Assembly: GCF_000350085.1 (NCBI RefSeq)
Contig: NZ_CAUM01000060.1
Coordinates: 5,001 to 65,955 of the forward strand
Length of the DNA: 60,955 nucleotides
Direction of reading: 5' to 3'
Source of the DNA: Mesorhizobium metallidurans STM 2683
GTDB lineage: Bacteria > Pseudomonadota > Alphaproteobacteria > Rhizobiales > Rhizobiaceae
Positions 1 through 9,264 of the stretch are shown in pieces (within the stretch, counting starts at the first letter, position 1; each line of letters starts with the position of its first letter). The translations under genes were made by a program, and so were the position numbers. The notes beneath the pieces were generated by a model, which made no database searches, had not been told where the DNA came from, and saw only the letters and a list, made by a program, of their open reading frames with translations.

Positions 1-860
<860 letters not shown>

Positions 861-953
861 CTCATTCCTTATGCCCATCAAGGCGACAATCCTTTGGATT
901 GCGCTGAAATGGATGGCACAGAAAACAGCTTCTCGAACAACGTGCGTTTTGCC

Positions 954-1071
954 GACCTGGTGGTTATGGCGGAGCGGCTGCACCCGATCCCATTCCGAAC
1001 TCGGCCGTGAAACGCTCCAGCGCTGATGGTACTTCGTCTCAAGACGCGGGAGAGTAGGTCGCTGCCAGGTC
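954..1071 (+). rRNA. rrf: 5S ribosomal RNA
   Basis: This is a roughly 118-nt unit whose ends, GACCTGG and CCAGGTC, pair as helix I. It contains the conserved CCGATCCCATTCCGAACTCG loop region and the GGGAGAGTAGG segment. It follows 23S rRNA by about 95 bp, as expected in a bacterial rrn operon. Confidence 0.95.
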
Positions 1072-1180
1072 TGCCAAACGCACGTTTGATCGTCACATCG
1101 TACTTTCCAAAATCGAAAATGATTTCGGGTCGATGTGAAGAAAATCTTCTCCTAACGATTAGGCCCGCCAACGGGATTTC

Positions 1181-1206
1181 GGGCCGCGCAAGCGGCCCTT
1201 TCATTT
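1181..1206 (+). terminator. Intrinsic terminator or processing hairpin after 5S rRNA
   Basis: A 7-bp GC stem, GGGCCGC/GCGGCCC, closes a GCAA tetraloop and is followed by TTTCATTT. It lies between the 5S gene and tRNA-fMet. The T tract is broken, so partial termination or an RNA-processing role is possible. Confidence 0.5.
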
Positions 1207-1252
1207 GGCAAAGGCTTGAATCCGGTAAGTTTCGGCTTACTTCTAAGGTTGA

Positions 1253-1329
<77 letters not shown>

Positions 1330-1340
1330 CTGATACCGAC

Positions 1341-1376
1341 ACTCCCGCAGCTTTCGCTGCGGGAGTGTTCTTTTTT
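1341..1376 (+). terminator. Strong intrinsic terminator of the rrn operon
   Basis: A perfect 11-bp stem (ACTCCCGCAGC/GCTGCGGGAGT) with a TTTC loop is followed by GTTCTTTTTT. It begins 12 bp after the tRNA and is the clear end of the rRNA transcript. Confidence 0.9.
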
Positions 1377-1613
1377 GTAGTCTTTCCAACGGCTTGGCTT
1401 GGAGGTATGCTTCAGGCGTTTGATCGACGGCCAAGCAATTATTTGAAATGGCACCTGACGGACAATGACGAGAGGTTGCGCGTATCCGGCGCCAAAGTTG
1501 ATCTGACCCGTGGAAACGATGATCCGGTTGGCGGCCAAGCATGAAGATAGGCCGCCCGGCGGGACCAGAAAAATCAGGTCCTGCCCTCGCGGCCCAATTC
1601 TTCATAATTTCAG

Positions 1614-1642
1614 CCGGTTGGGTTTGCTCAGCCGGTTTTTTT
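1614..1642 (+). terminator. Second plus-strand terminator downstream of rrn
   Basis: A 9-bp stem with two G-T wobbles (CCGGTTGGG/CTCAGCCGG) and a TTTG loop is followed by seven T residues. No plus-strand gene precedes it other than the rrn operon, so it is probably a backup terminator shielding the convergent DeoR gene. The rest of the 1377-1676 gap shows no convincing gene. Confidence 0.6.
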
Positions 1643-1676
1643 CGTTTGACGCCCTGCGTGAGCCGCCCGAATTCCG

Positions 1677-2498
1677 CTATGCCGCTGATGTCGACGCCGT
1701 TGTGGAGGCAACAGTCACCAGGCACGCCTCCGATCGCAGCAGGCCCAGCGCCTCTTTGGAGACGCTGTCGTCGGTGATGACTTCGTCAATCTCGGAGATA
1801 TCACAGAGCGTGCAGAAGCCAGGCGCCGTAAACTTCGAGCCATCCACAAGCAGGATTGTTCGCCTGGCCGAAGCAATCATGGCCCGCTTGAGGGACGCAA
1901 CCTCAAGCGCCGTCTCGGTGAGCAGGGTGCCGGTTACCGCTGACGCGCCTGTCATGCAAAGGTCGGCGTGGAGCGTCCTTATGAAGCTTTCACCGGGCTC
2001 GCCGGCAAGATGGCGATAGCCCGGCCGGACGGTGCCGCCGGGCAGGATGATGCGCCAGGATTTGATGTCAGCGGCAAAGTCGGCGATCTGGAGGCTGTTG
2101 GTCACCACGGTCAGAGGCAGATCGCGCTCGGCAGCCGCGCGAACCGCCTCCATGACCGTCGAGGAACTGTCGAAGATGACGCTGTCTCGCGCACTGAGGC
2201 GCAGGGCGGCCTCGCGGCCGATCGCCACTTTTTCCGCGTGCTGGAGTTCGGCGTTGACCGTCATCTCCCTTTCGAAGGTGGCCCGCATCGGCTGAAGCAG
2301 ATGAGCGCCGCCATGGGTGCGCTCCAGATAGCCCTTTTCCACGAGATCCTCGAGGTCGCGCCGAACGGTCGATTGGGAACCGCCGATGGTGTCGGCCAGT
2401 TCCTGGATGCTGGCTGCTCCATTGACCCGCAGATGCTCCAAAATCAGGGCCCGTCGTTTGGCCGGAACGATGTCGACGCGCTTGCTCGGAGAGTCCAT
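1677..2498 (-). CDS. DeoR-family transcriptional regulator
   Basis: A 273-aa protein. Residues about 14-70 form the N-terminal DeoR winged helix (RRALILEHL..., then SQSTVRRDLEDLVEKGYLERTHGG). The C-terminal DeoRC sensor domain is in the sugar-phosphate isomerase fold, with IFDSSSTVMEA and VTNSLQIA segments that would bind a phosphorylated sugar. It is the last gene of a minus-strand set after the SDR (62-bp gap) and the kinase. It probably controls this operon and the divergent aldolase/ABC operon starting at 5010. Inducer identity is not visible. Confidence 0.92.
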   Translation of the reverse strand: MDSPSKRVDIVPAKRRALILEHLRVNGAASIQELADTIGGSQSTVRRDLEDLVEKGYLERTHGGAHLLQPMRATFEREMTVNAELQHAEKVAIGREAALRLSARDSVIFDSSSTVMEAVRAAAERDLPLTVVTNSLQIADFAADIKSWRIILPGGTVRPGYRHLAGEPGESFIRTLHADLCMTGASAVTGTLLTETALEVASLKRAMIASARRTILLVDGSKFTAPGFCTLCDISEIDEVITDDSVSKEALGLLRSEACLVTVASTTASTSAA

Positions 2499-2560
2499 GC
2501 ATCACCCGGTTGGTGGCCGGCAATGATGCCGGCCGGTTTCCGATCAATTTCGGTCAATCT

Positions 2561-3334
2561 CTACCAAATCGTATATCCACAATCCACCACGACCACCGAG
2601 CCGGTCATCGCGCTGGAGGCACTGGAGGCGAGAAAGAGGATGGGTGCCGCGATCTCGTCCGCCCGCGCGACGCGCCTCATCGGCGTCATGTCCATCCAGA
2701 CCGGCATGAGTTTGTCGTCCGTGAAGCCGTCGCGGGACATGACCGTGTCGACGTAAGTCGGTGCCACACAGTTGACGCGCACGCCCCGCTCCGCCCATTC
2801 GCCGGCAAGCGACCGTGTCATATGATGAACGGCCGCCTTGGCCGCATTGTAGTGCGCCTGACGCTGCGGCTTGTTCGAAATCAAGCCGGACATCGAACCG
2901 AGCGTCACGATGGAGCCACGACCGCGTTCCAGCATCGGCCTGGCGAATTCCCGGCATGACCAGTAGGCGCCGTTGAGATCGACATCGACAACCCTAAGCC
3001 AGACCTCGTCGCTCATTTCCTCGCCACCCGTATCCGGCCAGGCGATGCCGGCGTTGGCAACCAGGATGTCGACGGCCTGGTAACGCTGGTTGGCTGATCG
3101 AGCGGCCGCCGCGACTGCCTTGGAATCGGTAACGTCGAGCACAACAGCGTCGACCGTATAGCCTTTCCCGGTCAATTCCCGCCGGCCGGCTTCGAGCACG
3201 TCAGGGTTCATGTCCGAAATGATCACCCGCGCCCCGGCTTCGGCCAGCGCCTCGGCTGTCGCCAGGCCGATGCCGCGCCCCCCGCCGGTGATGAATGCCG
3301 TTTGTCCATCCAGGCGGAATCGTTCGAGATACAT
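2561..3334 (-). CDS. Short-chain dehydrogenase/reductase
   Basis: A classical SDR of 257 aa. The Rossmann motif TGGGRGIG is at residues 16-23, with an NAG motif, a Ser of the SMSGL segment and the YNAAK catalytic pair. The C-terminal part (PMRRVARADEIAAPILFLAS, VDCGYTIW) is typical of sugar or polyol dehydrogenases. I chose the ATG at 3334 because GGAAG lies 5 nt upstream. An in-frame ATG at 3349 would overlap the kinase stop in an ATGA. It likely oxidises or reduces the imported polyol or sugar; the exact substrate cannot be read. Confidence 0.88.
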   Translation of the reverse strand: MYLERFRLDGQTAFITGGGRGIGLATAEALAEAGARVIISDMNPDVLEAGRRELTGKGYTVDAVVLDVTDSKAVAAAARSANQRYQAVDILVANAGIAWPDTGGEEMSDEVWLRVVDVDLNGAYWSCREFARPMLERGRGSIVTLGSMSGLISNKPQRQAHYNAAKAAVHHMTRSLAGEWAERGVRVNCVAPTYVDTVMSRDGFTDDKLMPVWMDMTPMRRVARADEIAAPILFLASSASSAMTGSVVVVDCGYTIW

Positions 3335-3345
3335 CGGATCTTCCT

Positions 3346-4614
3346 TCATGCCTGTTTGAGGGCGGTGCGCGTGTCAGCCGGGCTGTGGCGGCCAAGCATC
3401 AGCAGGCAGCCGGCCGTGAAACTGTCGCCGAGACCAAGTGTGGTGGCGGGCTTTTCGACGTAAGGCGAAGCGCAGGCGACGAAGGCCCAGCGCCCTTTGC
3501 GCACTGCTATCTCGAACGGCACGGTGTGGAACTGGACCTCGGGTGCCGTGGTAATGATTTCGGCGGGTGCGCCCGTTGCGGCGCGTGAGCTGGCGATGGC
3601 GCAGCCGGTCATCAAGGCAAGTTCCTCCTCGCGCGGATCGTTGATTGTAATGGCCGCGGCCCAGGTGTCGGCGTGAACGCAGACGCGCTCAAGGTCCAGG
3701 CGCTCCGCGAGCGCGATCATCGCCTCCCGGGGTGATTGGGCCGAAGGGTCCATGGCGAGCAGCTCGGAATGGCTCATGCCGAGAGAGGTGATCGTGCCTT
3801 TTGCGTGGGCGAGCAATTCCTCCACGGCGGCCAGCGAGGCGTAACCGGCAAGCTCGAAATGGATGGTCTTGAGCCCCGCCGCCTTCCACGCCCGGCTGAG
3901 TTCGAAGACATGCCGGCTGGCCGTGCCGACATTCTCCACCGCCTCGTCATTGAGGCCTGAAAGCAGGCCGGTGGCAGCCGATGACGCCAGCTGCCGGGAC
4001 AATGTCTCGAAATCGGCATCGCGCTGGATGCCCCGATCGCAGAAGCGGACGATGACGCGTGATGAGCGTGGAGGCACCAGCGTGCCGATCGGCCGGCCTG
4101 CCGTGTACTCGAAGATGAATATTTCGGGAATGTGCGGTCCGGCTGGCCTGATCGCGTCGACCGTCTTCATCATACCGCCTTCGGCGAGCAGAACACCGCT
4201 CGGGATTTGCCGCAGCATTTGCTCGTGACGATCCTCGAGCGCGATCAACGCGGGCACGCCCAACCTCGAAAGAACCCAGGCGGCCTGCGGACCGGTTCCT
4301 CCCAGCGCGTAGCGCGGCTCGAGCCGTTCGCGGAGCCAGGCGGGACCCTGCGGCCATTCAAAACGGACCTCGCCGCCGATACCGCGCGCGGCGCGTGAGA
4401 GCAGAAGCGATGCAAGTTCACCCGCCGGGCTTGCCGTGGGCGCATCCAGCAAGGGCTGAATGTCGGGCATGTCGACCCTGGCATCCACGCAGGCACTTAT
4501 GCCGCACAGAACCAATCCGGACTGGGAAAGGGTGCTCGCGCTCAACAGACCCGATCGCGGGTTCGTCAGGGCGGCATAGCGATCGGCCCATGATCCAGTG
4601 AAAATCTCTTTCAT
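3346..4614 (-). CDS. Ribokinase-fold kinase resembling ADP-dependent phosphofructokinase/glucokinase
   Basis: A 422-aa protein. GGTG at residues 105-108 and the C-terminal GLGDSFTAG (catalytic base D397) mark the ribokinase superfamily. The length, the IHFELA segment (252-257) and a late SHSEL element are more like the ADP-dependent PFK/GK family, known mainly from archaea and some eukaryotes, than like ordinary PfkB kinases. It heads the minus-strand operon with an SDR and DeoR and diverges from an aldolase-like gene, which fits phosphorylation of a ketose before aldol cleavage. The phosphoryl donor is inferred only from resemblance. Confidence 0.65.
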   Translation of the reverse strand: MKEIFTGSWADRYAALTNPRSGLLSASTLSQSGLVLCGISACVDARVDMPDIQPLLDAPTASPAGELASLLLSRAARGIGGEVRFEWPQGPAWLRERLEPRYALGGTGPQAAWVLSRLGVPALIALEDRHEQMLRQIPSGVLLAEGGMMKTVDAIRPAGPHIPEIFIFEYTAGRPIGTLVPPRSSRVIVRFCDRGIQRDADFETLSRQLASSAATGLLSGLNDEAVENVGTASRHVFELSRAWKAAGLKTIHFELAGYASLAAVEELLAHAKGTITSLGMSHSELLAMDPSAQSPREAMIALAERLDLERVCVHADTWAAAITINDPREEELALMTGCAIASSRAATGAPAEIITTAPEVQFHTVPFEIAVRKGRWAFVACASPYVEKPATTLGLGDSFTAGCLLMLGRHSPADTRTALKQA

Positions 4615-5009
4615 AGCCGCGTAAATCCTCCCCTACCCGGCGATGATGTCAATTGCTACCATTATCTTCCAAATCGTCAATGCGGTTTTGCGGAAGCCTG
4701 TCAAAATTATGCATATTTGGCGAATTCCGGTAACCGCCCGTAGCCATGAGGTCGAAAATCCCTATTCCCTGCTTCGCACATCTGGCGGCGTCGATTAGTC
4801 ACCATAAGCTATTGTTAATAACTATATTTTTAAATCAAAATGCAAAAAGTTCTGCTCATTAATGCCTGCGACCAGGTGTCGACTGGGTAAAATTTCGAGA
4901 GAGTTAGATAGCTATTGACAGATTATGAAAAGAATCGGCATATGACTGCAGGTCTTTGGCGGCGAGAGGACGCGCGCCGCGGCCCCGTCCAGAATTTTGA
5001 GGAACACTG
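4615..5009 (+). promoter_or_regulatory. Divergent AT-rich promoter region with a candidate sigma-70 promoter
   Basis: This 395-bp stretch has no gene and is much more AT-rich than its surroundings. For the plus-strand operon a candidate -35 TTGACA (4915-4920) is followed, 18 bp later, by CATATG (4939-4944). TGTCAA also occurs near 4648 and 4699, and GTTAATAAC near 4814. These may be regulator half-sites, but none is convincing alone. Confidence 0.4.
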
Positions 5010-6026
5010 ATGCCCACGAGACTCGATAGAAAACTGGCGAACATCCGGGCAGGACACTACAAGCCCACCGACTTCATCATCGCCGATGCCAAGGACAGTG
5101 ATGTCGGAGCGGGCGTGACCGCGACCGGGTTCGATTATTCGGCAAAACCGCCGCGCCGCCGCAGCCGCCAGGAATTCATCGCGCAGATCGAGGCGATCAT
5201 CAAGCAGGACATCGTCGACATCATGCTGGTGTCGCAGTCGAATCTCGAACTGCTGGACGAACGTGCCGCCTTTCTTGGCAGCGACGTGAAGCCGGCGATC
5301 CGCGCCAATCTCGAAACCATGTGCTGGGGGGCGGTCCGGCATGGCGTCTATACGCAGACGCCATCCATTCCGTTTCGCGATGCCAATCTTGCCCGCCTCG
5401 TTGCCAACTATCCGACGAGCGGCACGAATCTCGGCCTGTACTCGGTGTCCTTCAGCAACAATATCGAACTCGATATCCGCACCTTGAACGCCTTCGCCGA
5501 ATTCCGGGCAGAGGCCGCCAGGCACAATTTCAGATATTTCTACGAGGTCTTCAATCCAAGCGTCGACATCGGGCTCAGCCGTGAGGAGATCGGCGAGTTC
5601 GTCAACGACAGTATCATCAAGTCGCTGGCAAGTGTGCCGCGCGCCGATCGGCCGCTTTTCCTCAAGACCCCCTACAACGGACCGAAGGCGCTGGAGGAAC
5701 TCGTCAATTTCGATTCCGAACTCATTGTCGGCGTGCTCGGCGGTGGTGCCGGAACAACGCGCGACACTTTCGAGTTGGTCGCTCAATCCGAACGTTACGG
5801 CGCGCGGCTGGCCCTCTTCGGGCGCAAGATCAACCTCGCCGAGGCACCGCTTCAGCTGATCGTTCTGATGCGAGCTGTCGCCGACGGCGAGATGGGGCCG
5901 GAAGAGGCTGTCCGCGCCTATCACGGTGAACTGCAGAAGCTGGGCCTTGCCCCCAACCGGTCGCTGGCGGACGACCGGGCCATTACGGAGGACGTCTTGA
6001 AGGTCGCGGCCGCGAAGGCCGCCTGA
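5010..6026 (+). CDS. Class I aldolase-like TIM-barrel protein (DeoC/LacD/FbaB-like)
   Basis: A 338-aa protein. The second half shows the class I aldolase pattern: LFLKTPYNG with a candidate Schiff-base lysine K219, then the phosphate-binding GVLGGGAGTT (241-250) and ALFGRKI (268-274). These correspond to the lysine, GG and GRN elements of LsrF/FbaB-type enzymes. The N-terminal part is not recognisable by eye. It is first in the plus-strand operon with the ABC importer and diverges from a sugar kinase, which suggests cleavage of a ketose phosphate. Aldolase activity is inferred from motif order. Confidence 0.6.
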   Translation: MPTRLDRKLANIRAGHYKPTDFIIADAKDSDVGAGVTATGFDYSAKPPRRRSRQEFIAQIEAIIKQDIVDIMLVSQSNLELLDERAAFLGSDVKPAIRANLETMCWGAVRHGVYTQTPSIPFRDANLARLVANYPTSGTNLGLYSVSFSNNIELDIRTLNAFAEFRAEAARHNFRYFYEVFNPSVDIGLSREEIGEFVNDSIIKSLASVPRADRPLFLKTPYNGPKALEELVNFDSELIVGVLGGGAGTTRDTFELVAQSERYGARLALFGRKINLAEAPLQLIVLMRAVADGEMGPEEAVRAYHGELQKLGLAPNRSLADDRAITEDVLKVAAAKAA

Positions 6027-6140
6027 CCGCTGATAGGGAGACGCCATTTCGTCTCCTTCGGAACGTGGCCCCTGGGTCACGGCGCCCGCGAGTAAGAGGC
6101 CGCGACGCGCGCATGCTTGGAGAAAAAAGGGAGGAACATA

Positions 6141-7427
6141 ATGAGGAAAATGCTGTTTCTTGCGACGACCATCCTTACGGCGGTTCTTGCCGCCGGTTCG
6201 GCCTGGGCCGACGAGAAGGAAGTGACGGTCTGGTCCTGGTTCATCCAGAGCACGATGGACAAGTCGATCGCGGCCTTCGAGAAGGCCCATCCGGACATCA
6301 AGGTCAAATACACCTACTACAACTATTCTCCTGAATACATCACGGCACTGAAGGCGGCGGCGGCTTCAGGCAGCCTGCCTGATGTCATCGGCCTGCAGCC
6401 GGGATCGCTGACACAGCAGTACCGGGACAATCTGGAGGCGGTGAACGAGCGCGCCGAGAAGGAATGGGGCGCGGACTGGGCGCGGAAGATCTTCCCGGTC
6501 AACCGCAAGCAGATGCAGATGGGCAATCCGGCGGGCGACAAGAACTATTACATCGTCCCGCAGGAATCGCAGGTCCTCTGTATATGGTACAACCGCAAGA
6601 TCTTCGAGAAGCTCAACATTGCCGCGCCGAAGACCTATGACGAGCTCAAGGCGGCGGCCAAGGCGCTGACCGACGGCGGCTATATCCCGATGTTTCAGGG
6701 AGCGGCCGACGGCTGGCAGAACGAGAACGTGTTTCTGATGCTGGCCAACCAGTTCTCGCCCGGCATCGTCGACAAGGCACAGGCCGGCGAGACACCATGG
6801 ACCGCACCTGAACTGGTCGAGGCCATGAAGGCCTGGAAGGGTCTCTTCGACGACGGTATCTTCCAGCAGGGCGCGCTTGGCGCCCATGCCTATCCGACGG
6901 GCGCCCAGCTTTTCGCGCAGGGCAAGGTCGGCATGATGGCGCTCGGCTCGTGGTGGATGCAGGAAAGCAAGTTTCCACCGCCGCTTTCGGAGTATGTTCA
7001 GAACATGGACGGTTTCGACTTCTTCTACATGCCACCCGTCAAGCAAGGCAATCCGGCGAGCCCGCCGGTCGGTGGCATCGACATCGGCTACGGGCTGACA
7101 AAGAACGGCGGCAAGAACCCGGCTGCATGGACATTCCTGGCGGAGCTGACCAATGGCGCCGGCCTGCAGGAAGCGCTGAACGACCTCAATGATCTGCCGG
7201 CCTTCGACGGCCACTCGCCGAAGGGCGATATCACCGACCACGTGAAGGAGATGTCGACCCGCTTCATGACCGACCTGCCAAAGGCCGAGAACCAGCGGTT
7301 TGCCTCGCCGGCAGTCGCCGAGGCGCTGGACAACGCCCTTGCCGGTGTCGCGGCCGGCAGCACCGAGCCGGAGGCGGCGCTCGCGACCGTGCAGGCGGCG
7401 ACCGAAAAGGCGCTTGCCGCGCAATGA
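6141..7427 (+). CDS. ABC transporter sugar-binding protein (family 1)
   Basis: A 428-aa periplasmic protein. A signal peptide (MRKMLFLATTILTAVLAAGS, cut after AWA) precedes a MalE/UgpB-like binding fold (VTVWSWFIQSTMDKSIAAFEKAHPDIKVKY). The ATG at 6141 is preferred over the in-frame TTG at 6117 because GGGAGG sits 6 nt before it and the signal peptide begins there. It delivers a carbohydrate to the permeases at 7492 and 8427; ligand unknown. Confidence 0.92.
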   Translation: MRKMLFLATTILTAVLAAGSAWADEKEVTVWSWFIQSTMDKSIAAFEKAHPDIKVKYTYYNYSPEYITALKAAAASGSLPDVIGLQPGSLTQQYRDNLEAVNERAEKEWGADWARKIFPVNRKQMQMGNPAGDKNYYIVPQESQVLCIWYNRKIFEKLNIAAPKTYDELKAAAKALTDGGYIPMFQGAADGWQNENVFLMLANQFSPGIVDKAQAGETPWTAPELVEAMKAWKGLFDDGIFQQGALGAHAYPTGAQLFAQGKVGMMALGSWWMQESKFPPPLSEYVQNMDGFDFFYMPPVKQGNPASPPVGGIDIGYGLTKNGGKNPAAWTFLAELTNGAGLQEALNDLNDLPAFDGHSPKGDITDHVKEMSTRFMTDLPKAENQRFASPAVAEALDNALAGVAAGSTEPEAALATVQAATEKALAAQ

Positions 7428-7440
7428 ACCGCAGCGATCG

Positions 7441-7464
7441 ACCGGGCGCTTTCGAGCGCCCGGT
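7441..7464 (+). terminator. Intercistronic hairpin after the binding-protein gene
   Basis: A perfect 10-bp stem, ACCGGGCGCT/AGCGCCCGGT, with a TTCG tetraloop and no T run. It lies 14 bp after the binding-protein stop and before the permease. Such hairpins commonly stabilise the upstream mRNA or cause partial termination so that binding protein exceeds permease. That role is inference. Confidence 0.65.
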
Positions 7465-7491
7465 CCCCGTTGATCTGACAGGGTGAGCATT

Positions 7492-8430
7492 ATGCGCGCA
7501 GAAGCCGTGCGAGCCGGACCCGCGGCGGCGATCGAACGGCGGCCGGCATCGAGAACCTCAACGCTTTATCTCTTCGCTCTGCCGGCGACCCTTCTGTTCG
7601 TCGTCTTCATTGCCTATCCGATCCTGTGGGTGGCCGGACAAAGCTTCTACGTTCGTTCGGGCAGCGGCACATCCTCCTTCGCCGGCCTCGCGAATTACGT
7701 GACGGTTCTCGGCGATCCGACCTTCTGGATCGTGGTGCGCAACATGCTTTTGTGGGGCGTGATCACCATCCCGGTGCAGATGCTTATCGGTGGGGTGCTT
7801 GCCTATTTCATAGAGCGGCACACCCATGCCCTGCGCGGCTTCTTCCGCACCATGTTCTTTCTGCCGGTGGTCACCTCGGTTTCGGTCATCAGCCTGGTCT
7901 GGGTGCAGATCTATGCGCCTTACTACGGCATTGCCCAGGAATATCTGAAGCATGTCGGGTTCGTCATGATGACCTCGCCGATCGGTGACCCGAAGATGGC
8001 GATCTATGCGCTTGTCATCGTCAACATCTGGCAGTGGACCGGCTTCTCGATGCTCATGTACATCGCCGGCATCGCAAATCTGCCGAGCGAGGTGCTGGAC
8101 GCGGCGCGCGTCGACGGGGCGAGGGGCTGGCGGCTCGCGATGCATGTCATCGTGCCGATGCTGGCGCCCGCGACCAAGTCGCTGCTGCTGCTGGGCGTCA
8201 TCGGCACGTTGCAGACCTTCCCGATCGTCCATCTGATGACCGGCGGCGGCCCGAACCGCGCCAGCGAGGTGTTCGGCACTTTCATCTTCAAGCAGAGCTT
8301 CGTGCTCGGCGACACCGGCAGCGGTGCCGCACTTTCCGTCATCGTGCTCGTCGTCGCGCTGGTCCTGTCGCTGCTCCAGATCGTGACGCTCGGCGCCCGC
8401 CTGACGCCGGCCGGAAAGGAGCGCGCGTGA
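7492..8430 (+). CDS. ABC sugar permease, MalF/UgpA type
   Basis: A 312-aa inner-membrane protein with about six hydrophobic helices (first near LYLFALPATLLFVVFIAYPILWV). The EAA loop (VLDAARVDGARGWRLAMHVIVPMLAP) contacts the ATPase. A GTG nine bases upstream is in frame, but the ATG at 7492 sits at a normal distance from GGGTGAG. It overlaps the next permease by 4 nt (GTGA), indicating translational coupling. Confidence 0.92.
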   Translation: MRAEAVRAGPAAAIERRPASRTSTLYLFALPATLLFVVFIAYPILWVAGQSFYVRSGSGTSSFAGLANYVTVLGDPTFWIVVRNMLLWGVITIPVQMLIGGVLAYFIERHTHALRGFFRTMFFLPVVTSVSVISLVWVQIYAPYYGIAQEYLKHVGFVMMTSPIGDPKMAIYALVIVNIWQWTGFSMLMYIAGIANLPSEVLDAARVDGARGWRLAMHVIVPMLAPATKSLLLLGVIGTLQTFPIVHLMTGGGPNRASEVFGTFIFKQSFVLGDTGSGAALSVIVLVVALVLSLLQIVTLGARLTPAGKERA

Positions 8431-9260
8431 CCCCGCTTGCCCGCTCCCGTCTTCGCAGCACCGTGATCCACCTGGTGCTCTTCATCGTGCTCGGCTTCTG
8501 GATGATGCCGCAGGTCTACATGCTGTCGATCGGTCTCAGGACGCCGGCCCAGGCCTTCGATGCGGCGCTCTTCACCTGGCCGGTCACCTTCGACAACTTC
8601 GCCACGGTCATCCGCGACAATCCGCTTGGCGGCATCTTCCTCAACAGCCTCATCGTGACGGTGGCGACGGTGGCGATCGTGGTGGCTGTCGCCTCGCTCT
8701 TTGCCTTCGCCTGCGCCATCCTGCGGCTGAAGGGTTCGCTCTTCCTCTACACGACGCTGCTGACGACGCTCATGGTGCCGCTCGCCTCCATGGTGCTGCC
8801 GCTTGCCATCCTGCTCAGGAATTTCGGCTGGGTGAACACCTATATCGGCCTGATCCTGCCCTATGCGGCGCTCGGCGTGCCCTTTGCCATGGTGATCCTC
8901 AAATCCTTCCTGGAGGATGCGCCCCGCGAGCTTTTCGAAGCCGCGCGCGTCGACGGCTGCAATGCCTGGCAGACCTATTGGCACGTGGCGCTGCCGCTGG
9001 TCAGGCCGGCGCTTGTCTTCGTCACGATCTGGCAGTTCATCGTCACCTGGAACGAATTCTTCCTTGCCCTCATCGTGCTCACCAAAGCCGAGATGAAGAC
9101 ACTCACCATCGTGCCGATGCAGTATTCGGGCCTCTACATGGCCAATCCCGGCGCGCTGTTTGCGGTGCTCACGCTGATCGCGCTTCCCCTCATCCTCCTC
9201 TATGTGCTGGTTCAGCGCGCCTTCGTGCGCGGGCTGCTCGCCGGCGCGGTGAAAGGCTAG
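8427..9260 (+). CDS. ABC sugar permease, MalG/UgpE type
   Basis: A 277-aa second permease half. It starts at GTG 8427 inside the GTGA overlap with the previous stop, with GGAAAGGA just upstream. Membrane helices include VIHLVLFIVLGFWMM and IFLNSLIVTVATVAIVVAV. The EAA motif FEAARVDGCNAWQTYWHVALPLVRP is near the C-terminal third. It forms a heterodimer with the 7492 product. Confidence 0.92.
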   Translation: MTPLARSRLRSTVIHLVLFIVLGFWMMPQVYMLSIGLRTPAQAFDAALFTWPVTFDNFATVIRDNPLGGIFLNSLIVTVATVAIVVAVASLFAFACAILRLKGSLFLYTTLLTTLMVPLASMVLPLAILLRNFGWVNTYIGLILPYAALGVPFAMVILKSFLEDAPRELFEAARVDGCNAWQTYWHVALPLVRPALVFVTIWQFIVTWNEFFLALIVLTKAEMKTLTIVPMQYSGLYMANPGALFAVLTLIALPLILLYVLVQRAFVRGLLAGAVKG

Positions 9261-9264
9261 ATCC

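Noticed and set aside
4923..6290. 455-aa minus-strand frame over the aldolase gene
   Set aside because: It is an antisense shadow of a GC-rich gene; the composition is that of a reversed frame, no motif is visible, and the plus-strand gene has clear family features.
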